A stretch of DNA of 64,000 bases from Paralichthys olivaceus (Eukaryota > Chordata > Actinopteri > Pleuronectiformes > Paralichthyidae). The stretch's first letter is position 1; every line of letters begins with the position of its first letter. The notes under the pieces are model-generated. The model was not told the origin of the DNA. It saw only the letters and a program-made list of their open reading frames with translations, and did not search any database. Positions 12,831 through 22,022 of this stretch are shown one piece after another. The DNA lies in the NCBI RefSeq assembly GCF_024713975.1, contig NC_091105.1, forward strand, positions 20,220,439 to 20,284,438. Direction: 5' to 3'. The position numbers were made by a program, and so were the translations under genes.

Positions 12831-13680
12831 AAATGTAAAAGTAAGGTATTAGTGCACAAGGAGAAACATCCCAGATGTACTTCGTCCTCTTCGTACTGTG
12901 TGAAATGTAATTAATGACGGTGATTGTGTTCACCATTTTAGCATTTTAATCAGTTGAATGTCTAAATCGCTCATCGAACTTTAAAATGCTGTGTTGATGT
13001 TGTATATTTGATTATTTTTGCAGCTGAAATATTAAAACAATTTTCACAGTAGTTGGAGACTATGACATTTACATGGCTGACAGAAGTCCTGACACACCCA
13101 TCGTACAGTTGTCACTTCACTATACATTACATGTCTCATCTCAGGACAGTGGAGTTTGTCAGTTTTGTGACAACACACTCCACCTGAGCACATGACCAAA
13201 TAACTGAAAACCCATTTGAGGAGAGCAGAGGAGTCACAACACTTAGGATATTCCACAAAGTCGCCTCATCACTGTGCCTCTTTAAATCACATCATATGCA
13301 GCCCAGAATAAACCGCTGTACCCAGAATCCTTCAGGGGACAGCAGTGTGTATCTGGAAAAAGTCAAACCACAATATGATCAGTCTCCACAGAGCATGACG
13401 CAAAAACACAGCAGGAACGCCTGGAGAAGAATCTAAACCTGATCCAGAGTCAGTGAAAAGCCACAGCTCACACAATCAGCCTTACTATCTCCACCACAGC
13501 TGGAAGCATGGTTCAAGAGTCAAACACTACATGCTACAAACCCCCCCCCCCCCCCGCACACAGACAGCAAATAACCATCTGTTATCAATCAACCTGCTAC
13601 TGGAGGACTTTTCTTTCTTCTCTTTCAAACAACACAATGGAAGCACTCATCAAACTGAAGGTGGAACTGATAATCCCTCT
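12831..13680. other. Non-coding stretch after C8orf76
   Basis: Possible end of the C8orf76 3' UTR (ATTAAA at 13031-13036), then unique-looking DNA with a homopolymer C run at about 13,542-13,555. I looked on the minus strand for the C-terminal exon of TBC1D31 that would be expected here and found nothing convincing. Confidence 0.5.
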
Positions 13681-13984
13681 GTGGCAGTAGACCATGCCAC
13701 GGGGTTCCCACCACGACAGCCAGAGACGAACCAGTCCAACCATTGGGTGCTCAGCAACATCTTTTTATTTCATCCCAACAGAACTGACAAAACATTGAAC
13801 TTAAAGGGTCCAGCACTTTCTGCTGGACCATCAGCTTCGCCCAGTCTCTTCCCCAGTGTGTGTTTTTGGAGGCCGCTCTGCTGCTGCCTTTTCAAGCATG
13901 AGGATCAATCAGCTAACAGCTCTCACCTGTGCTGACTGATCCTCTGTGGCGCAGGTGCTCTCCCAGCCCCTTCACCTCCACACC
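13681..13984 (+). repeat. Inverted-repeat arm, left copy
   Basis: Runs from gtggcagtagaccatgccac to ccccttcacctccaca. The same sequence, reverse-complemented and about 80-90% alike by eye, occurs at 16,265-16,860. Shared blocks include cacgacagccagaga/cacg, the ttaaagggtccagcactttc stretch, tcaagcatgaggatcaatca and tgctctcccagccccttcac. The outermost 20 bases can themselves fold (gtggca...tgccac). The open frame 13453-13935 lies over it and is not a gene. Confidence 0.8.
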
Positions 13985-14345
13985 CTCCTATATCACAGCA
14001 AAGACAGGCAAAGACATGCCCTCAGCTTCCTTTGACTCATTCAAGAGGACACACCTCTGGAGTCCCAAACCAAAATCTCCCTTCTAAGAGCCCACGGCCT
14101 GTGTGGGTGGGTGCACCAGGGTTGACATCAGTAATCATCGGAACTCTTCTCTCATGCAGGTACATGAGCAGCCGAGATGAATCTACAGCCCCACACTGCC
14201 CACACCCAGGCCGGTGGCTCGAACTCCACAGCCAGACCCAGCTCCTCTGACAGCACCTACAGGACGGGACAGAAGGAGCGGGACAGTCAGACTGCAGGCC
14301 AGCTCCTGCTATACAGTTTAACTTTTAACTAAACTTCATCAGGAT

Positions 14346-14390
14346 TATCTATCTATCTTTCTATCTATCTTTCTATCTTTCTATCTATCT
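14346..14390. repeat. (TCTA/TCTT)n tetranucleotide microsatellite
   Basis: Imperfect tandem ctat/cttt units, about 45 bp. Confidence 0.95.
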
Positions 14391-14662
14391 CACTGCAAAT
14401 GAACTCAAGTCTAACTGAAATCCAACAAGCTCATGTTTCTGAATCCAACAATGTTATCTTCAGTGATGAATCATAATTAATACTTCAGAGATGAACATGG
14501 TCAGATGAGAGTTTCTCAGCGAGCATCAGTCATTTTTATACTTAAGAACTCTTCTCCAGGACCGAATGTGACAGTAAAGATCATTCACCATTTCAAAGTG
14601 ACAGCCAAGCCAACACAGTATGTAAACTGATGTGTTGACAAACAATCTCTTGTTGTTCTCAC

Positions 14663-14857
14663 CTTCCTTCCTGCCACATCTCTCGTGGTGTCAGCCAGGC
14701 TCTGCTCCTCTGCCAGTGCTTGCCTGTGAAGCTGTGCCAGCCTCTCGCTGTCCCTCTCCTGCTCGGCGTCGACCTGCTGCAGGCGCTCCGCCACGTCTCC
14801 CTGCCAGTCTGACTCCAGGCCCAGCTGGCACGCCTCCGCCAGGGTTTCCTCCAGGAT
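14663..14857 (-). pseudogene. tbc1d31: TBC1D31 coiled-coil exon, intact reading frame but isolated
   Basis: On the minus strand a 195-nt block has a consensus acceptor (ctacgcacacag) and donor (aag|gtgaga) and is open for exactly 65 codons. It begins ILEETLAEACQLGLESDWQ and ends with a charged coiled coil finishing AGRK. The human TBC1D31 segment beginning VIKENLAKAEQACLNTDWQ, as I recall it, is also 65 residues and aligns without a gap, so the exon length is conserved. TBC1D31 (WD repeats, TBC domain, C-terminal coiled coil) is a centriolar-satellite protein involved in ciliogenesis. Position between C8orf76 and DERL1 and opposite orientation to both are those of the human gene. Most of the more than 20 exons expected are not visible and another exon nearby is frameshifted, so I call it a pseudogene remnant. 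Selection on this exon, or use in another transcript, cannot be excluded. Confidence 0.8.
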
Positions 14858-15430
14858 CTGTGTGCGTAGAGAAAGTTAACGGATACAAGAGGAGGAGATC
14901 ACGGATACTTGTGCCAAAATCAAGAGTTTTGGATGATTGGGAGGCCTTGATATTTTTTTTTGTAAAGCTGGACGCACAAGTGCATCAAGATCAGGAATTT
15001 ATTCCACAGGGTCAGTATTTGAATGTGTCAATGATCTGCATGTTCTTGTCTGTGTGATCCAGAGGCTCTTTGAGGCCCTTCTCTGTCTGCCTTCCTCATC
15101 TCCTCATCATCATCTCCTCCACGTCCTGTCCCATGAGGGAAAATGGTCATAAAAAAAAGATGTTAACAGAACACAACATGGTAATGTTATCAGCCAAAGG
15201 CACTTTAAATTAATGTAACAGCTGCAATTGGTCGAAACTTAAAAAAACTTACCGGCTGTCCTGTTACTGCTGTTACACTATTTTATTTAGCGGTGATAAC
15301 CTATTACATCTGATGGTGTTACATTTGAAAATAGCTTTCTAGATTGATGGAGGTTAAATACGAAGCAGATGTGTGTTGCTGGTGTGATATCACAGTATGA
15401 TGAGCCAGAACGTTCTCTGATGTTCAGAGA

Positions 15431-15462
15431 CTCGAACCAGTGCCGGCACCAATTCACAGCGT
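15431..15462 (-). pseudogene. tbc1d31: Possible relic of a TBC1D31 TBC-domain exon start
   Basis: The minus strand reads a plausible acceptor (gtgttttcactcag) followed by AVNWCRHWFES. Human TBC1D31 has INWCQHWFEY in its TBC region. After about 30 nt the likeness stops, although a short DIT match follows. It lies between the WD-exon relic (15,625-15,686) and the coiled-coil exon (14,663-14,857), as the protein order demands on this strand. The block also looks like a tRNA B-box (GGTTCGAGTC), so chance or a SINE fragment is the main alternative. Confidence 0.5.
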
Positions 15463-15624
15463 CTGAGTGAAAACACAACTTCTACCACTATGTGTATCAT
15501 CTTAAAATTCCAACGTAGCCCACCTCTGCAGAGAAAATCATGATTGTATATAAAATATAATCTAAGTGATTAGCAAACACTTAAAACACTTAATGATGAG
15601 GGATCTTGCTGCAAAGTCAATCAC

Positions 15625-15686
15625 CTGTTTCTGCTGATGTCAATGACAGATGTTGCCATGGTGATATCCAGCCAGGAGGGAATCTC
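15625..15686 (-). pseudogene. tbc1d31: TBC1D31 WD-repeat exon relic with a 2-nt frameshift
   Basis: On the minus strand, after acceptor ttgaaccacag, the frame reads GDSLLAGYHHGNI, then hits a stop two codons later. In another frame it continues VIDISRNR up to a donor (aacag|gtgatt). Human TBC1D31 has GDCLIAGDHQGNIYVFDLHGNR here. The two halves line up if two bases of one codon (the Tyr after GNI) are lost. Intron-exon borders fall at sensible phases. A frameshift in an early WD repeat would destroy the protein. It is collinear with the other two relics downstream on the same strand. Confidence 0.75.
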
Positions 15687-16264
15687 CTGTGGTTCAAAGG
15701 TCACATGGAGGAGGCACACAGAGGAGGAACAGCTCACACTGAAGGAGAAGGACACTCACACTGAGCTGGAATTCTACTCAATGCTCAGTGAATCGCAGTC
15801 GCTCTCTAGTGGTTTACACTGAAAAAAGTGGCAGAAATGCTGCAGCAGCTTTTCTCTTGATCAAACCTTCTGTGACTCAAGTCCAACTCTGCAGCATTTT
15901 TAAATCACAGTGTGACAATCTCTCCAATTATCAAAACAGTAACTGCTACAGCTCGACAGCAACTGTCTGATTACTTAAGCCGTGCGATAATGAGACACAA
16001 CAAATGGTAATGTGATATTAAATCACATGAGAGTTGAGATTGGATTTACTTTGATTTTCCTGGTCTTGAAACTTGATTGGATGTTAACAGATTTTATAAA
16101 GATTCTATCAATCTCCTCAATCTAGATTGAACTGAACACAATATGAAAGTCTGAGCGATGCAAAAAAAAAAAACAACAGCACTGAAATTCAGGTGTTTGT
16201 TCGAAAATATTCTGATATACACTTGATTTTTTAATTGGCCAGAATCTAGTTCCCCCAAAAGTCT

Positions 16265-16860
16265 CTGTGGAGGTGAAGGGGCTGGGAGAGCATCTTCACC
16301 TGCACCACAGAGGATCAGTCAGCGCAGGTGAGAGCTGTTAGCTGATTGATCCTCATGCTTGAAAAGGCAGCAGCGGCGCTGCCTCAGAAACACACTAGGA
16401 AAGGAAGCACAGAGACACGGGGCTGCTAAATCCTGACTGCACATTTATATATTTCACTTTGGCACCTTATAATGTTTTATTATAATGTTTATTGGCACCT
16501 TATAATGTTTTATTTTTTTGCACTAGTTAATGACATTTGTACTTTATTGTTTATTTGCACTAGTGTATTGGTATTTGTATTTTTAGTTACTCTTATTTTC
16601 TGACACTATTACATGTTGAGGTGCTTGAGGTGCCTGGGATTTAAGCTTTTCATTGCCAACATGTACGCTGTATCTGTTGTGCAGATGACAAATAAAACCT
16701 TTGAACCAGACGTCCAGCAGAAAGTGCTGGACCCTTTAAGTAAAGTGTTTAGTTGATGTCTGCATGGGGTTTAAATAAAGATGTTGCTGAACAACAAATG
16801 GTTTGACTGGTTCGTGTCTGGCTGTCGTGGTGAGAGCCCCGTGGCATTGTTTACTGCCAC
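16265..16860 (-). repeat. Inverted-repeat arm, right copy, interrupted by a retroelement tail
   Basis: Reverse complement of 13,681-13,984. It is longer because about 290 bp (about 16,420-16,708) are inserted within the shared sequence. That insert ends gatgacaaataaaacctttg, typical of a non-LTR retroelement 3' tail. The arms enclose about 2.3 kb that contains all three TBC1D31 relics. Confidence 0.75.
16420..16708 (+). mobile_element. Non-LTR retroelement 3' tail inserted in the right repeat arm
   Basis: AT-rich sequence with internal duplicates of ttggcaccttataatgtttta, ending in gctgtatctgttgtgcagatgacaaataaaacc. This is the form of teleost LINE/SINE 3' ends. No reading frame survives. 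Confidence 0.55.
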
Positions 16861-17284
16861 AGTATCATGAATGAAACCATCTCCGACAGAATCAAAATTG
16901 TAAGTGTCTCAGATCACAATAAAGGGAGATATATGCTTTATTGTAAGTCCCAGAGAAACGCCTTTGCCTCAAGCTCTCACTCATCCCAACGTGCATCACA
17001 GTACTCAATGAGGAAACATGTTGATTCAGCCATGTTTCTCTGTTTGTTTGTTACACAATGTTCTGTTCTAAAGCTGCTGTAGCACTTTGACCTGACAATA
17101 ATTTCCCCATGAGGACAATAAATTATTTGATTTGAAATGGTTCTCTTGCCGATTTAAAGTTTTTTTCCAGCTATATATTCATCTCAACAGTGTCCCTGTA
17201 AAAATAACTGCATTATGAGTGATTACAACAGTTAAATTGAATTGCAAAATAAAGTCATACCTCAAAATTAGTCAAGTTTTCAGT

Positions 17285-17406
17285 TTATAATGCCATCAAG
17301 ACCTCCAGATGTTGCCTGCCATGTCACAAGAATTTCACTGCTCTGATGACGCTAAGTTATTTGGTGCATGTGACAATAAACTTTGATTTGATTTGATTTG
17401 ATTTGA
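17285..17406 (+). mobile_element. Retroelement 3' tail ending in (TTTGA)n
   Basis: Contains aatttcactgctctgatgac and gcatgtgacaataaactttg, then four tandem ATTTG/TTTGA units. This is a common 3'-end structure of teleost non-LTR elements. Confidence 0.65.
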
Positions 17407-17759
17407 AAGAAGACTTTCAGTCTCTGCTGATCAGAGGTCAGGCAACAGCATTTTAGATTTAGATTTTATTCTCTAAAAAGATTTAAAAAACGAGTTGTGG
17501 TGTAAAGAAGATATGAAATTCTGAACAAACCAATGAATCTCATCTGCTGGGATAGTTATTGAAGAGAATCAGATCCTTGTGATATTTGAATTCTGTGTGT
17601 CATTAAGCTGGAACTATTGAGTTTGCTGAGTTTCACATCTGTTTTTGGAAAGGGAGGTTTCATAAAGTGGATGATAACTTGCATCAGTTCTCTGTACTGA
17701 TGTCTTTTCACTTCGATCCCCTCCTCCACACTCTGATGGATGCAGCTGTGACTCAAACC

Positions 17760-17960
17760 CTCCCCCTCAGGTGGCTGCACCCGGAAGCTGTAGTTCTGTT
17801 GTGTAAGTCACGCCCCCCTCTGCTGCTGGCTGCCTCTGGATGGTCACCTGGGATCCGGTGCAAATTTAACAGGAAGTGCTAGAATAGCGCAAAACAATGA
17901 CAAGTGACACTGTGTTAGATACTGAAAACGCATCCGGTTCTGGCGTTTATCTTTCAAAAT
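17760..17960. promoter_or_regulatory. Cluster of ETS-type sites, possible orphan promoter
   Basis: Within 200 bp there are cacccggaagc, aacaggaagtg and catccggttctg. The minus strand has aactacagcttcc, close to a ZNF143-type ACTACA..TTCC word. This composition suits a housekeeping TATA-less promoter. The minus-strand gene expected to start near here is TBC1D31, divergent from DERL1. No start codon or first exon of that gene is recognised. Confidence 0.25.
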
Positions 17961-18114
17961 AAGAGCGTGATCTAAACCTGTCATGACTTGACAAAGAATA
18001 AGAGGAAGAAGACAGGCCTTCATCCGGGCTGCAGCACGCTGAGGTCACATCACTGCTACACTGATGTCCTCACATTGGTAGCCTTCCACTTTCTGTGCTG
18101 ATTCTAACATGCTG

Positions 18115-18475
18115 TCACTTTAAAGCACTGCGTGGTCTTGCACCAGCAGACATGCCACATGTGCTCAGTGTACGAACCAGTACTGCTCCTCTCGTCCTCT
18201 GTTATGAGTGTGTTGCTGTTTTCAAAGTGCAAAACTAAAACCTTTGCTGAGGCAGCTTTTAGCTTTTATGCTTGAAGCCTCTGAAACACTCAACCTGAGG
18301 ACGTGAGAGCAGCCGGAAGAGTTGATCTTATAAACAAATTCTTTAGCCTGGCTTCATATTTCTATTCAAATCTATGTTTTTATCCCATTTGATTGTCTTA
18401 TAACACTTTGAGCGGCACTAACCTGGATGAAAGGTGCTACATAAATACAGTTTGTTTGATTGATTGTTTGGATGT
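18115..18475 (+). mobile_element. LINE reverse-transcriptase ORF 3'-end relic
   Basis: The plus strand reads FKALRGLAPADMPHVLSV, then after frameshifts KTFAEAAFSFYA and PEDVRAA, then a tail gaaaggtgctacataaatac followed by tttgattgattg. This is the C-terminal region of ORF2 and 3' tail of a teleost L2/Rex-like non-LTR retrotransposon. It is broken by stops and frameshifts. Confidence 0.75.
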
Positions 18476-18859
18476 TTGGTTAACTGATTGATTGATCGAG
18501 TAAAGACGCAAACGTACATTTATATATTCTCTGGATACACCACTGTTCTGTACTGTTTGATGGAATGTGACTTTTCTGTAAGTAAGTTTTGATCATCTTA
18601 TTGTTTTTAAAATCTCTAAAAATAATTCCATTCTTCAAACAAAACAGTTTTTGTAATCAGGTAAAAATGTTGAACTGAAAAACTAAACTAACTCTGTTTT
18701 ACTTCATTTTATAAATGTAATCCGGGCATCAATTTCTATTGATAAGTATTATTTAAGCTGTAGAGTATGTTTTATAAATGCTGTAGCTTTCCCCTCTGCT
18801 TTCTGGGTTTTGCATCCATCGGTCCTTATGTGAAAGCACTTGTGTCACTCTTTAGTTTT

Positions 18860-19079
18860 ACTTTGAAAAGCAGCGGCGGATGCGTGTGCCTGACCAGTAG
18901 CTTCACCGTGTGTACAGCTAGCCGCCTGTGATTAGCCACGTCATGTAAAGTTAGCAGCGGAGCGGCGGTGATATCTGGCAGCCTGGGTCGTAGAGTGATT
19001 TGGGGGAGGACACTGGTTCATTGACGGAGAGGGGGCTCTTGTTTCGGGGTTAGAGGTTCGGCAGTAACCCGTTGGGAAG
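18860..19079 (+). promoter_or_regulatory. DERL1 promoter and 5' UTR with a UPRE-type site
   Basis: GC-rich sequence with several gcggcgg words, directly before the DERL1 ATG. At 18936-18943 lies CCACGTCA, whose complement TGACGTGG is the XBP1/ATF6 unfolded-protein-response element. It is preceded by ATTAG (ATTAGCCACG), near but not equal to the ERSE-II pattern ATTGG-N-CCACG. ER-associated degradation genes are often induced through such sites; use here is inferred. Confidence 0.5.
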
Positions 19080-21991
19080 ATGTCAGACCTCGGGGACTGG
19101 TTCAAAAGCATCCCGTTCATCACCAGGTCCTGGTTCGCTGCCTCCATCGCTGTCCCCCTCATCGGGAAACTGGGCCTGGTGGACTTCAGACACATGGTGC
19201 TGGTGCCGGAGCTCGTCTTCAGCAGGTTCCATGTGAGTTGTTGTTCTTGCCTCTGCTTGTGTTGGTCTATCGCCGGGAACTCGCTGGTTGTTGTGTGTTG
19301 GATGAGCTGGGTGAGTTAGCAGGTGGCTAACAGGGCTCAGTGAGCAGGCCCGAACTGTGCGACAGCCAATCACAGGCCGAGACGTAGGAGGAAAGCACTT
19401 CCGGTTGCTGTCAAAATGCTACTTAATTTAGCACCAGCGAGGTAAAAGTGTAAATATAACACGAGGCAGCATTTGATCCACCAGAGAACCAAGCACACGT
19501 GTTGGTATTAATACGAGTAGCTTTAATAAAACGAGATCACATGGACTCATTATGAAACGACCTCACTCTCCTTTACAACAACGTCAGTTCAACAGGATGT
19601 AAATATGTTTCCTGGCAAACTGAATTCAGAATGAACCCTGTTACTTAGTTATTTAAGAGTATAGAGTTTTATTAAAGTACACTGACTCAAGTACTGAACA
19701 CGTTTAACATTACAACACCAATTAGGAAAAAAGAAGTTTGTTGGCTTCACCTCCAACAACTATAACATAAATGTACAATAACAATAATCTATGTATATAT
19801 ATTATATTATATATGTGTGTTATGATATCTTTGATACTTGAGCTCCATTTTTCTGTTGATATAACTTTTATATTTTCTAAGGTTGTAATTTCCATACATC
19901 CATGTCGTCTTCTGAGGTTAAGCCATGTCAGCAGATAGGTTAGAAATAAGTTTCCTGGAAAACTTCATTCAGGTCAAAATAGGGACGTTTTCCAGGATTC
20001 TCGATACACAATTTGATATGATGGCACAAAACGAAACAATGAATACCAATTTACTTCAACACACACTAGTAATGACAATATTTGAACATACAAAGGATAT
20101 ATAGCCTTTAAATAAAAAGAAAAATATAAAAATATAAAGAACAGTGGCATATAGGAAAAGTTTCAGTTTCAGTTTTCAGGTACAGCTCAGCAGTGCGCTA
20201 ATACACACACACACACACACACACCTCTTTACAAACTTCAACTATATTTATTTGTTAATATTCCTCTAGATTTTTCAAGGTAATAGTTTGATAACATGGA
20301 TTTTACTTGTATTTGAATATTTTTATGTTCTAGCTGCTTTTACTCAAATACTTCCTCCATCACTGTGTATCACTGTTGTGATGGTTACAAGAAAGTTTTG
20401 CGCTGCACAGCCTGTTACACTTGAGCCCAGAGCAGTTGTTCCTTATAAATGCTAAAATGGTTTGTTTTCATATCGCACTTGATGACCACCAAGTATTTTA
20501 GAGTACAGTTGTGCCATTGACCCATTCCCACACACATTGAAGTAGACTGGGATGGAACCGCCAACCTTCTGGTGAATGGAAGACCAAGTCTAACTCCTGA
20601 GCCACAGCTGCCCCCATACGCCCCCAACACTTGGCTTTAGACCTTACTGCTCAGTCTCGTTATCAGTGCACAATATATATAACCTTTAAGAGATGATAAA
20701 AACATAGGAAACAAGGTGACTCTGTAACCAACATAAAACCCAGTGATCCGTCTGTCAGTATTTTGAGGGTTGGAGAAAATCCCAGCTGACGTTAGGCAAG
20801 AGCCAACATACAGAGACAAACAACCGTTCACACTCACATTCACATCTATTCGGTCAATTTAGAGTCTCTACTTAACCCTGTTGTTTGATTGTGGGAAGAC
20901 ACCAGAGCATCTGGAGAAAACACAGAGAAACTCCACAGAAAGATCCCAGCCCAACCAGGAACCTTCTTGCTGACGACAGTGCTAACCACTGCACCTCTGT
21001 GCCGCCCCTTTAAAAACACAGGAAATCATTAAACGTGCACATTCTTCAAGCAGACAGTACATTTGGCATTTTTGCTTCATTAAAAAACGAAAACAATTAA
21101 TCATGCACCGTATTGATTCAGATGCTTTTTCCTTCTACTCTAATTAATCAACTTAATAATCATTCTAATTCCTTGTACTATTGTTTATTGCTGCACGTAC
21201 CACTTCAGTTAAGTTGTAATTGTTTTCTAAATTTCCCCTTGATAAACACTGATTTATCACAGAAGGTGCTTTATCCTTTCATCACCTCTTGAATGCTGCA
21301 CTGATCCGACTTCTGTCACCATCAAACAAACCCTTTGAATCCAGTTGTGATGTAACGGGCTCTGAAGAGGAACGCCAGCTGTCAGTTGCCACCGTTTGAG
21401 AGCTCAGACGTTTTTCTTTGCAATCCAACAGAGACACGAGGCTGGATCTGCACACATGCACACAGCCACGTTGATATCTTACTACATTTCTGTCAGATGA
21501 ACGTCTCTTTTGTCTGTTTCAGCTCTGGAGGCCAGTGACAGCCACTCTGTATTTCCCGGTAACTCCTAACACCGGCTTCCTGTACCTGGTCAACCTATAT
21601 TTTCTCTACAACTACTCCACTCGGCTAGAGACGGGTGAGACTACTATGGTTTAAACTAATGGTTTTTAAACCCACAGTCACATTAAATGCTCCTTCCATC
21701 ATGCTGATCTTTTTCTTGCTGTGGTTTTGCAGGAGGATTTGATGGCAGACCCGCAGACTATGTCTTCATGCTCCTCTTCAACTGGATCTGCATTGTTGTA
21801 TCCTTCTGAGTGACATCACTGAATACCAGAAACCTTGAGTTTCAAAGACAAATAATCTGCCTACATTAAATTATCCTAAATTATCCCTCATTAACAACTC
21901 AGGTTAAATCCCTGTTAGCCTGTTTCCACTCTACCACACTCTGCTGCTTCCTTTCCCCTCTGCGTCTCTCGTTCATGTGTCTTTTCTGTAC

Positions 21992-22022
<31 letters not shown>

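Noticed and set aside
13453..13935. 160-codon plus-strand frame
   Set aside because: It reads into the inverted-repeat arm and has no recognisable domain or splice context.
14150..14330. Plus-strand block (SNSTARPSSSDSTYRTGQ) after a good acceptor, looks exon-like
   Set aside because: It has no donor, no partner exon and no recognised family; composition alone is not enough.
14632..15057. 141-codon plus-strand frame
   Set aside because: It is antisense to the TBC1D31 coiled-coil exon and runs through its intron; the minus strand has the homology.
15070..15135. Minus-strand purine-rich block (EEMRKADREG) that could be another TBC1D31 coiled-coil relic
   Set aside because: The likeness is short, frame-ambiguous and typical of any GA-rich sequence.
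15425..15465. tRNA gene suggested by GGTTCGAGTC
   Set aside because: No A-box, anticodon arm or acceptor stem can be folded around it.
15800..15950. Minus-strand EKLLQHF resembling KELLQHF of TBC1D31
   Set aside because: It is out of order relative to the WD-exon relic and only a few residues long; probably chance.
17556..17780. Minus-strand frame as a TBC1D31 first exon
   Set aside because: It has no ATG at the right place and no likeness to the N-terminus.
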